Positions 20,581 through 32,458 of a DNA stretch of 64,000 nt are shown here, in pieces. A program made the translations under genes and the position numbers. Position 1 is the first letter of the stretch. Each line of letters starts with the position of its first letter. The notes under the pieces are model-generated. The model did not search any database. It was not told the DNA's origin and was given only the letters and a program-made list of their open reading frames with translations. This DNA is from Drosophila pseudoobscura (taxonomy: Eukaryota; Arthropoda; Insecta; Diptera; Drosophilidae), in NCBI RefSeq assembly GCF_009870125.1, contig NC_046683.1, positions 63,193,869 to 63,257,868 on the forward strand, given 5' to 3'.

Positions 20581-22437
20581 ATATAGTACTCTTTGAGTAC
20601 TATAGACTATACAATCTACAGATCTGTAACTGATTTTCGTTGAGGAATCCCGTGGTTCATATTGAAACAAAGTAAGCTAATGCAATGGATAGTTTTTCCC
20701 TGCTTTTCTGATGGAAATATCATACAGTTTTGTATATTCGCACGAAAAAATAATCCTCAAGGTCTGAGTATACTGGGTAACACTTTTTTGGATTGAATTC
20801 CCTCAGTTAAGAACTGATTAAATGGGTTTAAAGTTTAAAGTTAGACAATTTTGGGGTGAAGAAAGTTCTTCAATCAGAAACCATCCACTAGATACCAAAA
20901 ATTGCCTGATTTTATTGAAAAAATAGTACGCACATGCTGTAATAGCTTTAAAACTTGTGCTCTGGGCATCTGAGCATCTGAGCAACGAGCAGCCAATGAA
21001 AACATATTAAGTGTTGTTTGTGTTCCCCATTGTGTCGAATCAAAATTTCATCCCCCATGCGAATTAGTTGCTGTAACTTAATTATGCCGAAAAATCAAGG
21101 AAATTAACAACTGCCATTCATCGTGACCTCGTCTCCGTTTCGGTCTTGGTCTCGGTCTTGGTCTCGGTCTCCGTTTCTGTCTGCTGCCTTTTTAGCAGAT
21201 TGGAATGGGAATGGAGCAAGGGGCAAGGGGATGCCATGTAGTATCCTTTGCGGCACAGGCTCGGGCGGTGCTGCCGGTGCCGGTGCTACCATAAATTCAT
21301 CAAACGCTTGTGCAGCTCTCGTGAACAAATAAAATGTGTTTCAACGTCCCCGCAGACCCCACCAGCCCAGCACTGTCGACAGACAGCATCGTTTGTCGGT
21401 CAATCAGTTAGCCAGCAGCCATTAAGTTTATCGCTTCAGCTGATGAGCCCAAGGACACCCATTCCCATTCCCATACCCATACCCAATTCCATCAGCATCC
21501 TGAGGCATGTGGAATGTGCCACTCCAAAGGCACTAGCACTCTCCCCCATTGGCATCCGCTTTCGCATATTTTAATAGTCAAGTAGCCATGACTGTGGCTT
21601 CCCCGGGACGCTGTTTGCTCTTCTCGAAGCGCAAACAATAGAAAAGAAAACCCCAAAGAACGGAAAAGAAATTGCCATTTACTCGGGGATCTATTATTGA
21701 CTCTGTCGCTCCTCCTCCACCGGTGGCGACATGAAAGCATCAAGTGGTTGCGCGCTCCTGCCACGTGGGTGGCAACACTACCAGTATCTCCTCCATGGGA
21801 CCATTACCATCCTTTGACCATTCTCAATTTGTGTTTTAGAATCTGTTCGGCGTATTGATTTTTCTAGAAGGAGTTTGTGGAGGAGTTCGCCGAGGTACGC
21901 ACCTCTCACGGTACGTTAGTTACTGCTGAGACCCGCATAAATTCAGCATTTGGAAAGTCAAGCGCAGGACTCGCCCCACTCTCCCCACTCCAACCAGCTC
22001 CCCAACATCCCTCAGCCCTATAGCCTTCCCCCATTCGGAACTTTCAAAGTTGTTGCTGCTGATTAGAAAGTGAAACAAAGGCGGGTGCACATCCATCCTT
22101 ATCAGGCAATGCCCTGCCACATTTCCCATGCAGGCTGGAGATGAAAGTCGAGGTGCTTCTGTTGCAGGGTATCATGACGTCATGCGTTAACGCTTTAGCC
22201 TGATTCCAGGATGATTTGGCCAATCAGAAAAAGGAGCCGAGCCAACCCCCAACCCCCAGAAGCGCAGGAGGTGGGGCCTGTGGCTCTCACTTGTAGCTTT
22301 TATATTCTTCAACGAATTTATCTCTATGCCATGCCACGCACACACTTAATAAATACAATTGAATATGTATATGTGTGCCTCCTCTGCGATTGCATGGGGC
22401 ATGGGCATGGGGCACAGCCACTGCTCTGCGGGCCGCC
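20581..22437. other. Intergenic / Trh upstream region
   Basis: No credible coding frame. A GGTCTCGGTCTTGGTCTCGGTCTCC hexamer-type repeat lies around 21140-21175 and a CCCATTCCCATACCCATACCCA repeat near 21463-21484. The last 300 bp before the TATA box are the likely neuronal control region of Trh, but no specific site can be supported. Confidence 0.4.
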
Positions 22438-22475
22438 TATAAAAGGGCTGCCACAGCCGCAGGATCTTGCAGTTG
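22438..22475 (+). promoter_or_regulatory. Trh core promoter (TATA box and initiator)
   Basis: TATAAAAG at 22438-22445 is followed 33 bases later by TTGCAGTTG (22468-22476), an initiator-like match with A at about 22471 as the start site. This gives a leader of about 86 nt with no upstream ATG before the Trh start codon at 22557. A focused TATA promoter fits a gene expressed in few cells. Confidence 0.7.
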
Positions 22476-22556
22476 TCGCAGAGTTGCGCATCCGACGCGT
22501 GTGCCCCGTGCGAAGAAATCTCCCGAACCTTTTTTTTAGTGCAGTGCAGTCCAGTG

Positions 22557-24685
22557 ATGAGTGCCTCAGGGAAGAGTCTCCTCGGCCTGTGGCTCTACAG
22601 GAGCGGCGAACAGGAGTGGGCCGTCAAGCAGGGCAGTCCGCTGCATCAAATCAAAAAGGAGGCCTCTGTGGCCGCCGCATCCAAGTCGCATGCAAGTCTC
22701 TCGCGGCACGCGTCGGCCCCTGGTGACAATTTTCTATGTTTTTCGCCTCCTCACAAGCAGGATCGCAGCGCGGTGGAGCCACCGCCCAGATTGGCCATCG
22801 GCGGGCCGGTGGACACCTCACGGCAGCACTCACCTGGCGAGCGCATTTCCATCATCTTCACGCTCCGCAATCAGGTGGGAAATCTCGCGCGGGCCCTGCA
22901 GGTCTTCCAGGAGCTGGGCATCAACGTGCTGCACCTGGAGCTGTCGCCCCTGGAGATGGGCACCAATCAGGCGGACGTCCTGGTGGATGTCGAGTGCGAT
23001 CCCCGTCGCCTGGATCAGGTGGTGAAGATGCTCAATCGGGAGGTGGCCTCCGTTAGCTATACGTCCGTGAATGCCACGAGTCACATGTCCAGGGCCCCAT
23101 CGCTCTCCGCTTGCTCCAGTTTCGGTGAGTTTTCTCGCATGCGGATCTCGGAAAAGTGCGCGGAAATATATTCTCGGGGATCTTCCGCTTCGGTTCAGAT
23201 TTCGGCGACATGGTCTGGTTCCCCCGGAAGATATCCGACCTGGACAAGGCCCAGAATGTCCTGATGTATGGCTCCGACCTGGATGCCGACCATCCGGGCT
23301 TCAAGGATCCCGTGTACCGCAAGCGGCGCGAACAGTTCTCGGCCATAGCCAACAATTTCAAGCAGTAAGTGACACGACACCTGCCCCATCTTGCCACATC
23401 ACGCATCCCCTCTCCTCCCACCCCCCATGCAGCGGCAGTCCCATTCCACGCGTGCAGTACACACCCGAAGAAGTGAAAACTTGGTAAGTTTTCCAATTGA
23501 GTTTTCGCCTTGGCCCTGGTGGGGGCACAGATTGATTTTGGTTTGCGAAAACTTTCTCCTTCGAAGGGGCACTGTTTTCCTCGAGCTGCACCGCCTATAC
23601 GTGCTGCACGCCGTGCCGGAGTACATGGAGAACTGGCCGGACCTGGTCAAGTACTGCGGCTATCGGGCGGACAATGTGCCACAGCTGCAGGACGTGAGCG
23701 TGTACCTGAAACGGAAGACGGGCTTCCAGCTGCGTCCTGTGGCCGGGTACCTCTCGCCGCGGGACTTCCTCTCGGGCCTGGCATTCCGCATCTTCCACTG
23801 CACTCAGTACATCAGGCACTCTTCGGATCCGTTCTACACTCCCGAACCGTGAGTTTTCCGGCTGCTATCCCGCGGGGGGCTTTTCTTATGCCTTTGCTTG
23901 CAGGGACTGCTGCCACGAGCTGTTGGGCCACATGCCGCTGCTGGCAAACTCCAGTTTTGCTCAGTTTTCGCAGGAGATCGGCCTGGCGTCCTTGGGGGCC
24001 AGCGATGCGGACATTGAGAAGTTGGCGACGGTGGGTTTTTGGGGCTTAAATTCCTTTCAATTCCTTAAGGTTCCATCCTCCATCTTCCGTTGCTAGCTCT
24101 ATTTCTTCACTGTGGAGTTCGGGCTTTGCAAGCAGGCGGACAGCAGCTTCAAGGTGTATGGAGCAGGTCTGCTGAGCTCTGTGGCAGAGCTGCAGCATGC
24201 CATCACCGCCGGACCGAAGATCAAGAAGTTCGATCCGGAGTTCACCTGCAAGGAGGAGTGCATTATCACCTCCTACCAGAATGCCTACTACTATACGGAC
24301 TCCTTCGAAGAGGCCAAGGAGCAAATGCGGTAAGAGTCTTCCCTCTGAGAGATGTGTGGCATCCCACTTCCACAGCTAGTTCCTCCCCTTCAGGGCCTTC
24401 GCCGACAGCATTCAGCGTCCGTTCGGTGTGCGCTACAATCCGTACACCATGAGCGTGGAGGTGCTCTCGAATGCCCAGAAGATCACGGCGGTGGTCAGTG
24501 AGCTCAAGGGCGACCTGAGCATCGTGTGCTCAGCCCTGAGGAAGATATCGGCCACCGATGACAATCTGGACGTGGAATGCATAGCCAATATGCTGCACAA
24601 CAGCCTGAATGTACGCGGAGCAGCCTCCGGAAGCAAAGCCAGCAGTCCCGACAACTCGGACAACTCCACGGCGGAGGAGAACTAG
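22557..24685 (+). CDS. Trh: Neuronal tryptophan hydroxylase (572 aa)
   Basis: Rate-limiting enzyme of serotonin synthesis: tetrahydrobiopterin- and Fe(II)-dependent 5-hydroxylation of tryptophan in serotonergic neurons. Seven exons: 22557-23124, 23209-23364, 23433-23483, 23567-23848, 23904-24030, 24097-24329 and 24394-24685 (TAG); all GT/AG, and the frame closes. A Drosophila-type N-terminal extension ([18 protein letters not shown]) precedes the ACT regulatory domain (about 97-172; [20 protein letters not shown]). The biopterin-dependent hydroxylase catalytic domain covers about 190-530, with [12 protein letters not shown] and the iron ligands H360 and H365 (CHELLGH) and E405 ([11 protein letters not shown]); the 40-residue gap between H365 and E405 equals that in human TPH1. 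YFFT rather than YWFT, and the general match to TPH, separate it from phenylalanine hydroxylase (Henna) and tyrosine hydroxylase (ple). A C-terminal tetramerisation helix follows, then a Ser-rich tail. No defects. It is convergent with the 165-aa gene. Confidence 0.96.
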
Positions 24686-24837
24686 GGATCTCGATGGCAG
24701 ATCGGGGAAACGCAATCGGAGTATTTGGGACCATTTGTTTAGAAACGAAACTACAATACAATCTACTATACACCATATATCGTATATGCAATATATATCG
24801 TATACCCGTGCATCTCTTTGTCTATAACTAATTGTTG

Positions 24838-24843
24838 TTTATT
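24838..24843 (-). terminator. Polyadenylation signal of the minus-strand 165-aa gene
   Basis: AATAAA on the minus strand, 131 bases beyond that gene's stop codon. It lies left of the Trh signal at 24904, so the two convergent transcripts should overlap at their 3' ends. Confidence 0.5.
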
Positions 24844-24903
24844 TGCAAAGCCTAAAACTATCTAAATGTAAAGGCACTTATTATAAATACAAGTAATACA
24901 AGT

Positions 24904-24909
24904 AATAAA
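24904..24909 (+). terminator. Polyadenylation signal of Trh
   Basis: AATAAA in the context AGTAATAAAAGTCGC, about 219 bases after the Trh stop codon. The 3' UTR before it is AT-rich with several ATATATCGTATA repeats. Confidence 0.6.
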
Positions 24910-24973
24910 AGTCGCAGCATCTTGGTGTACCGAACTAGCACTTGCACTTGTATGAGTAGGGGAGTATAGTATC

Positions 24974-25530
24974 CTACTTGTAGATCATATCACAGTCGCT
25001 GTTGATGAGCAGCTTTTTGCTCATGTAGCTGGTCACGCACTCGACAATAAAGTTGGGGATCGTCCAGAGGTTGAAGCTGAGCGCCAACGAGCGCCACTGC
25101 TGCAGTATCAGCCGCACGTCGTACAGCCAACCGAAGCGATGGCCAACGCGCTTCGACACCTGGGACGTCACGCCACGCACCACACCGCCGGCCAGTCCGG
25201 TGACGCTCACACGGCGGCCGCGCTTCCTCTCGCCCGATTCCTCTCCGGAGCTCGATCCCGAGTTCGAGCGAGAGTGCGAGCGCGAGCGAGAGCCCGATCT
25301 TGACCCAGAGTTCCCGCCAAAGGTCAGGGCGCGCTGCTCAAATTCCGGCTTGAGATCGACGCGTGGCGCGATTTGTATGCGATCGACTGTGTCACAGATT
25401 TCCGCATTGCTGATGAGGATCCCCGCCACAATGTACATCATCTTGAAGACCCTATAATGGAGGATTGTGGGATTAGTAAGGGCAATCGCAGGGAGAGCCA
25501 ATGCACGCACCTCACTGTGTGTGAAAACAT
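24974..25530 (-). CDS. Uncharacterised two-exon protein (165 aa)
   Basis: Minus-strand exons 25530-25511 (only 20 nt: MFSHTV plus two bases) and 25451-24974 (TAG) are joined across a 59-bp intron (donor GTGCGT, acceptor CCATTATAG). Phase 2 closes as Arg-7. After MFSHTVRVFK comes a hydrophobic stretch MMYIVAGILI (about 11-20), then an acidic region, an Arg/Ser dipeptide-rich segment (SGSRSGSRSRSHSRS, about 53-67) with GERKRGRR, a Gly/Val patch (VTGLAGGVVRGVT) and an aromatic C-terminal part (LYDVRLILQQWRS, LWTIPNFIVECV). No family is recognised; the hydrophobic N-terminus could be a membrane or organelle-targeting element, but that is a guess. A start inside exon 2 (MMYIV) is the alternative. 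It faces Trh tail-to-tail. Confidence 0.75.
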
Positions 25531-26640
25531 CTTGGGCTGTAGTTCTAAATATATTTTTGCACTAGAGAAGTGCCACGCCTTATCAGTCCAGTCACTGGCT
25601 TTCTGCTTATAGATCTGGCCGATCTGCTGATTTATTTGCTAGTTTCTATGCTTCGAGCACATGTGAACAACCTGCACCTGCACCCTGTCAACGTCTCGCT
25701 CGTTCACTCTCTCTCAGAAAAAGATGTTCCGCTTCGACTGCTCTATTCCGCTGCTTGAAACCAACTGAATGCCAGAGCAGTGGATCGCCCATCCATTCCT
25801 TAAACATTCGGCAGGCGATAAGGCTGCAGTTCCAATGCTAATGCTTGTGTAGATATGATCCCATCCCTCATTCAAGTCCATGAGATTATTATTATTAGTA
25901 TTTTATGTGTCTGCAGTTCATTGGAGGTGCTGTCTCTGTTCTTCTCTTTCGCTTCTCATTCTTTGGCTCCCTCTCTCTCTCTCTCTCTCTCGGCTTCTCT
26001 TGTGATAAGACCTCCTCCTTATCGATCACAATTTTATGGATCACTTTTTCTATGGGACGACGACGGCGTCAAAATAACTCTGAATCGCTTGGAAACTACG
26101 TAATGTTTGCCGTCTCTCTTTCGTGCACTTTGGAACCATATTCACAATCCCATTCCCATCCCCATTCCCATTCCCATTCCTATGAACTGTATGAGTGTTC
26201 AGTGTTCATTCCCTGAGTATGAGATTACCCATTGGTATGGGCATGGGGCGATGTTTCGGGTTCGAACGGTCTGTCCCATGTTCTAGGTCCGTGTGCTGGC
26301 CGGCCTTAGATTACGAGTAGTGCTCCGTTCCGTTCCGCTTCTCTAATCTCTGCCAGAGATCTCTTCCACCCAGACACCTGCAGTTTTTGTCAATACGTTG
26401 TGTGTGTGTGTGTGTGTGTGCCTGGGCTTTCTTGGGTTCTTAATCCACATTCCAGATAGAGATAGAGGTTCTGTTCTGTCTCCCTTCCACCATGACTGTC
26501 TTGTGGCAATGACTCTACCTGCAACACGGACCCTGGAACGGAACCCACTCTAGAACAAGTTTTGTCTGTGCTCCAAAAATTCTCATCAAATTCTGCAGTG
26601 ATTTTCTTGGCTAGAAAGGTACAAAAAATGTGCTTTCATC
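25531..26640. other. Intergenic DNA right of the 165-aa gene
   Basis: Contains the promoter region of the minus-strand gene near 25535-25700, a CT run at about 25971-25991, a TTCCCATTCCCATTCCCA-type repeat near 26150-26180 and a pure (TG)n run at 26400-26420. No gene is supported. Confidence 0.4.
26400..26420. repeat. (TG)n microsatellite
   Basis: Uninterrupted TG dinucleotides. Confidence 0.85.
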
Positions 26641-26649
26641 ACTAGTAGC

Positions 26650-27125
26650 TTTGTATAACAGCTTTAACGGACAGAAAGCTCTCTTTTTCCAGGTTTTCAA
26701 CACCTTTCATGAGCTTAAAGTAACGAAACCGCTTTTTCTTAAGCTTGCTTTACGAAAAGCTCTTTTCTTTTCCAACAAGATGCACCTTTTTAGAAAGCTT
26801 ATTGTAACGTTTTCGGAAGCTTTATTCGCGAAAAGCTCTATAGCTTTGCAAAAAGGTGCCCTTTTGTATAAAGCTCTCAAAAACGAAACAGCTTTCCAAG
26901 AAGCTTTCTTTACGAAAAGTTATTTTCCTTTCCCTAAAAAGCGAACCTTTTAATAAAGCTCACAATAGCGAAACCGCTTTGCCCAAAGCTTAATTAACGA
27001 AAAGCTCTTTTTCATTCCATAAGGTGTACTTTTTTATAAAGTTTAAAGTAACAAAACAGCTTTTCCTGAAGCTTTATTCATCAAAAGCTCTTTCTCCTTA
27101 ATACAATTTTAAGGCACTTTCATTA
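26650..27125 (+). repeat. Degenerate minisatellite, about 83-bp period, AAGCTT-rich
   Basis: About six diverged copies. A readable consensus order is AAAGTAACGAAACCGCTTT, then a CTTAAGCTT or GAAGCTTT block, then ACGAAAAGCTCTTTTT and AAGGTGCACCTTTTTATA, ending AAAGCTT. Copies begin near 26717, 26800, 26877, 26962 and 27044, with a partial copy before them. Near-multiples of three make a 107-codon open frame (26630-26953) with a 27-28-residue period, but later copies break it. No family is recognised and the neighbouring DNA is unique. Confidence 0.75.
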
Positions 27126-30100
27126 GAAAAAGTTAATTCTTAAGACATTAGTCTGATGATAATCCAAAATGTAAAGAATATAACGAAATTCTGGAGCTCT
27201 TAGAAAAGGCTCCCCATTTCTTGTAACATTTCTCTTGTCTGTCCAGAAGATACACTTTCTTCACGTTCCTAGAACTTGAGTAAAGTGTAGATACTAGATA
27301 TTTCCCCATTCCAGTGCATACCGAAAAGAAAGGACAACCAAACGACAAAGGACACCCGTCCACAGCCAATCAACAGTTTGTCTACCGCACCGCAAGAACC
27401 ACTTAATTTGTTAACTGAATGAAGGCCTATCCCATCAACAGTAGTTGACTTTGTGCCACAGACACACCAGAGAGAGAGGGAGAGAGAGAGAGAGAGAGGA
27501 GGTGTCCATCCTGAGGAAATTCTTAAGCAACACAGAGACGCCACAGAAATTCCCACATAAATTATGCACAAGTCCAGAGCCAAGGGTCGAGAGGCTTGAC
27601 CACTGTCGTCCGGCTGGCGTCCAGTCGACAGGCAGGATCCGGCTACGAGTCCCTGTTCGTTCGGGTGGGGCGGGACGGGGCGGGGCGGTGCGGGAGGTGT
27701 GTGTAAAACAAGATTATTTACAAAATGCACAACAAACCACAGAATCTTAAACACAGCCCCCGAGGGCGGAATGGGTCTGGGATGGAAAGAAAACAATTTT
27801 CACACAATTTTCTGGAGCCACACAACGGAAAGGCTAACAACAAACAATCAAACGAACAAACAGCAAAGATACAGAGGACTCAGGGACGAGGGTGGGGTGG
27901 GGTCGAGGAGGCCAGAAAGTTGGCAGCCAAACAAAAGTAGGGATGATGATGGGCCACGGGGGCATGCGGCTGGGGCTGGGGCAGGGGCAGGGGCAGACAA
28001 GTCTGAGCTGCCAAAAGGTATTCCCCAAGAATGTCGACAATAAGGAGCCAGAGGATGGGAAGGCACTGATTTGTCTCCTCATTCTCTCTGGCTGTTTGTG
28101 TGTGCCACAAAACACTTCCTGCCACACACACACACACAGACAGCTCCTTCTCCTCATTTACAGAACAGACTGTTGCTGCCGCTCCTTGCTTTCATTCACA
28201 AAACACAGCTTCGTTTCTCATTCGCACTGGCAGGGCAGCACACAGAGCTCCTTCTCCCATTCGCACACACATTCTGCTTGGGTGGAAATGGAGACGTTAT
28301 CGTCCTCATCATTTGGCATCGTCTTGGAGCAGGAAACGGCAGCAACAGAAGCAGCAGCAGCAGCAGCCAGACGACGGCCTTGACACACAATTGTGGTCAA
28401 AAGCAGGAGCAGGCACCCAGGCATCCAGGGATCCAGGGATTTGAGGGTCGAGAGCAGGGATAAATGCTCATTCAAGTGTCCAGTCTGAAAAATGGCCTCC
28501 CCCAACTCCTGCCACAGCTTGGGGCATTCAAGGAAGCTGCACAAGTCCCACACAGAGCGAGAGCGAGAGAGAGAGAGAGAGTCGACGAGGCGAAGAGAAG
28601 GTCTCGTCGGTTAATTGTGTGTTGCCACCAGTACTTGGGTCCTTGGCTTTCGAATGGGGAGGAGTCCCGAGTCCTTGCTCGTTTCGACTGGGAAATGGAA
28701 GCAGTCCTTGGCCTTCGACTGGGGAATGGTTGGAGGCGGAGTCCTTGGTTCTTATGGGGATTCCTGCATCTCCTGGCTGCTGCTGCATGTTTGCTGCACT
28801 TCTGGCTGACATTTGCCGGAGCCCCAGCCCCAGCCCCAGCCACAGCCGCAGCCACAGAGTCGTGCCACCAAGTGCCTGGCCAGCCACTTGTTGCTCAAGT
28901 GAAATGTGCGACTTGATTGGCCAAAAGTATAATTGAAGGGATGCCAGGGCGCCTTAAAGATTACCAACAGACGAGCCAGCAGACGAGCCAGCGAGCAGCT
29001 TAAATGCAAATTGAAAACCGAATGGAAAATCGGTGAAAAAAAATGGAGAAAGGAAAGCTAACGAAATAACGAAAATCGCTTAATAAATTGGCGAACAACA
29101 AAATGGAAATTGAAAATAATGAAAATGCATAAAAACTCACACAGAAAGAGAGAGAGAGCGCGCAGAGGGGCAGAGGAGGAAGCACTTGGAGCTTAAATCG
29201 GAGGAAGGAAGGGGCAAGTCCGGCAAGGTGTTCCTCTGTAGATGATATATGATGGAACCGCAGCAGCAGGAGCAGCAGCAGCAGGAAATAATTCCCAATC
29301 CCCAGGCAAATGCTGGGGGGAGGATGGGGCACATGCAAATATTGAAACGGGTGGAAACCAGAGGAGGATTCTGCACGGGCCGGGGATGGGGGCAAAAGAA
29401 ATCTAAACAACAGCAGCAGCAGCAGCAGCAGTCTGTATTTTTGGCCACAGCCACTAACAATAAATGATGATGGCCAAAAATCCAACTTGCACGAAGGCAG
29501 AGATGTGTGGGGGATGCCCTCTCTCCCCCTTTCCACTCCTGGAAAACTCCGCTGATTAAACGCGAGTGCCACGAATGCGTCGCGAGGTGACGACGACGGC
29601 GACTACGACATGGACATGGACATGGACATGGGTCTGGGTCTGGGAGCAGGACTCGGAGTCGGAGTTGGAGTCGGAGTTGGAGTACTACGTGTCCAGACAG
29701 GCACTGACTGCTGCTGCAGTCGAAGCGCAGATCCGCAGACAAACGACGACTAGAAAGGGATTCCGCTGGAGCTGGAGTCGGAGCAACTCCTTCTCCTGTT
29801 TGCCGATGACGTCGCCTGATGGCTCCCCACCCCCCCCACCCGTTCAAGTCCGCAATCGACTCCGGAGTTCGAGTCTGTGGCAACATTTTTCGAAACACAA
29901 AGGACCAGAAAACTGCAGATTGCAAAAAATCAACTACGATTTGGCCAGAGGTCTGCCACATATTTGTTGGGGGCTATATGCTTGGGGATATACTACATAT
30001 GGCCACACGCCACTGCCACTCCCCCACTCGCCCACTCGCCCACCGCCTCTTTGGTTTTTTGTTAGGCAAACATTTCCGTTTGGATTTTCTTTATTTTTTG

Positions 30101-30754
30101 TTGTTGTTTTTCTCTAATTTATTTCTAGATTTTATTTGTTTCGCTCTCTCCGAAAAACACTCCACTCCGCATGCAAATGATGTTGAATGCGATAAGTGTT
30201 TTGAAGGGGTTGCTGCTGCTGCTGCCCCTGCCCCACACCTGTGTCCATCCCCCCCCCTATGGAAAATGGGGAAAAAACTGCAGACACCAGGAGGTGGGGG
30301 GGCATGGAGGTGGTTGAGAATCGCGGAATTTGAAATATGAACTTGAGGGACGACGCGTATTGTCTGCTGCCCCCTGATTATGTCTGGGCAGCATCTAATT
30401 CCTCCCTCTTTCTGGGGGAGGCCAGCATCCAGCCGCCCCCCCCATTGCGCCTCGCTAGCGTCCAGCGTTTGCTGCAAGTTGATTTATTAAGATGTTTTTA
30501 TTAGGACAATAGAGGACACTGGAGGATACTGGGGGACAAGCCCTAATTGCTGGCTGAAGCCACAGCAATGCCATCAATTAGGAGGGAGATCACCGTGTGG
30601 CTCCCCGAAAGCACTTAAGGTTGCAAGAGGCACGAGACTCGCAGAGGCTTCAAAGGAAGGTAGTTTCTAGGAAGATTCAGAGGTGTCACCAGCTACAACA
30701 CGAGGTTTCTGGCAAGGTATCGCCGCTTTCAGAAGAGCAAGAGAGCAGGTTCTA

Positions 30755-30777
30755 GGGGGGGGGGGGGGGGGGGGGGG
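30755..30777. repeat. Poly-G tract (G23)
   Basis: Twenty-three consecutive G residues, the longest of several such runs in the right half of the window. It could form G-quadruplex DNA; length is likely polymorphic and error-prone in sequencing. Confidence 0.85.
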
Positions 30778-31040
30778 CTTTGGTGGATGTATCGGAACCA
30801 CGGCAGGTACCTGCCAGGAGGATTCAGTGATTCCATCTCCGTGTAGCTCTTTTATATTTCATGCAGTACAAAATCAAGCATACGCCGTGCCCCATGCCCC
30901 ACACAACCCCCAACCCCCCAACCCCTGGTCGATGCATCATCGCGAGCGACATTGGCAGGCGGCAGGCCAGCGCAGTGCATTACCATAAGCACTCCTGCCC
31001 CGTTGTGTCCTTTGTGACATGACCCCTGCAAACCACTCGT

Positions 31041-31055
31041 CCCCCCCCCCCCCCC
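31041..31055. repeat. Poly-C tract (C15)
   Basis: Fifteen consecutive C residues followed by further C-rich DNA, so a G-tract on the minus strand. Confidence 0.85.
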
Positions 31056-31350
31056 GCCCCCCGCACCACCCGCCAGGGTTTTCCTCTATCTTTGGCTGCT
31101 TTCCCCCCCCCCCATTTTCCTTGTTGCTGGCACATAAACCAAATATGTATGTAATTTTTTGCAATTTTCTAACAAAATTTCGCATTTTTTTCGTGTTGGT
31201 ATTTTATTTTGCATGGCTCGTTGGCCCGGCCCGGACAGGACCGTACAGGACAGGACAGGACAGGCGGGCCAAGGCTTTTGGCTCTGTCAATCCTGTCCTG
31301 CAACGTCGTGGTCCTCGCCAAGGACATGGCCAGTGGAATGGGGCAGTGGA

Positions 31351-31369
31351 GGGGGGGGGGGGGGGGGGG
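31351..31369. repeat. Poly-G tract (G19)
   Basis: Nineteen consecutive G residues, 0.6 kb from the G23 tract. Confidence 0.85.
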
Positions 31370-31691
31370 CGGGCAGCCAGCCACTTGGCAGCCGGATCAC
31401 GTTGTGAATATTTTCAATGTCCTGAGCGGCGATGTGTGGCAGGGATATAATAATTTCATGTGACATGCAGCGGACGTCGGAGCTGGAGCGATGAGGCGAG
31501 GCGAGGCCATGCTTCCTCCTTCCTCCCGCCGCCTTCCACCTTCAACCTAGAGCATCCTTTTCTCTCCAGCATTCGGGTTTTCTTTTTCTGGCTGCTTTGA
31601 TATATAATTTTGCATTTTTTAATGCCTCACTTGCCCCAAGCGATGTGGCAAATGGCAAAGGCAGAGCTCAGAGAGCTCTGGTCATGTGAGT

Positions 31692-31696
<5 letters not shown>

Positions 31697-31725
<29 letters not shown>
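31697..31725. repeat. (TG)n microsatellite
   Basis: Uninterrupted TG dinucleotides, with further TGTG tracts on both sides. Confidence 0.85.
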
Positions 31726-31727
<2 letters not shown>

Positions 31728-32144
31728 TGTGTGTCCTGCACTTTTGGGGCAGCGCATAATCTCATTTATTTGCTGGCAAAACGCTTTTTAAAATCAAATT
31801 TCCGCTAAAACATTTTTCTATTTGGACATTTCGTTGGCATTTCTCGTCCTGTCACACAAATGGGAATATTTCCATCGTCCTTCCATCTTTTGTGCTTGTC
31901 TCCCGGCGGGCAAGGGGGAATGGGACGCAGGACATCCGGCCCTGCCTGCTGTTCAATCACATCTTTAAGAGATATTTGCGCCAAAGGATTCTCTGTGGTG
32001 TTTGCTTTCTTCGTAAATAATACTTTTATCCGATTCGCAGATTGATTGATTCCTGGCCATGCGTGGAGGGAGACGAACAAACGCATGTCCATCATAATTA
32101 ATGGCCAAAGTCCCTGCCCCCCAAGAAGGGGGTACACCTAATCC

Positions 32145-32235
32145 TTCGGCTCCTGCTGCCCCTGGTGCTCCTGCTGCCCCTGCTGCCCCTGCGGCTCCTG
32201 CTGCCCCTGCTGTCCCTGCTGCTCCTGCTCCTATT
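32145..32235. repeat. 9-bp minisatellite (GCTCCTGCT / GCCCCTGCT units)
   Basis: About ten nine-base units of the form GCN-CCT-GCT. On the minus strand they encode a spurious GAAGAAG-type peptide; the frame has no splice or start context. Confidence 0.8.
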
Positions 32236-32458
32236 TCTTGCTGATTTCGTGTTGAATCTCTCTCCACGGCGTTGGCTCCGCCTCCCAGTGCCAGCCGTTG
32301 GTGCGTCCGGCGCGTTATATACCGAAAAAACCCCCAAACGATAAGGCGAAGGAGAAGGCAAAAACAGCAATGGGGAAACAGCTAGCAGCTAAAAGAGGAG
32401 GCTCCAGGAGGAGGCAGAAAGAAGGCAGCAGAGACCAAGAGGCAGTAGGCGCCAAAAG

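Noticed and set aside
22557-24685. Identification as phenylalanine hydroxylase (Henna) or tyrosine hydroxylase (ple)
   Set aside because: The catalytic region has the TPH-type words ([22 protein letters not shown]) and the insect neuronal TPH N-terminus. PAH has YWFT and a different start, and ple a different regulatory region.
26630-26953. 107-codon frame with internal 27-28-residue repeats
   Set aside because: It is the AAGCTT minisatellite read in one frame; unit lengths vary and later copies are frameshifted or stopped.
30700-31400. Long poly-Gly/poly-Pro frames around the G and C tracts
   Set aside because: Homopolymers create stop-free frames in all phases; nothing else supports coding.
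31965-32267. Gly/Ala repeat (collagen-like) peptide on the minus strand
   Set aside because: Encoded entirely by the 9-bp minisatellite, without Gly at every third position and without gene structure.
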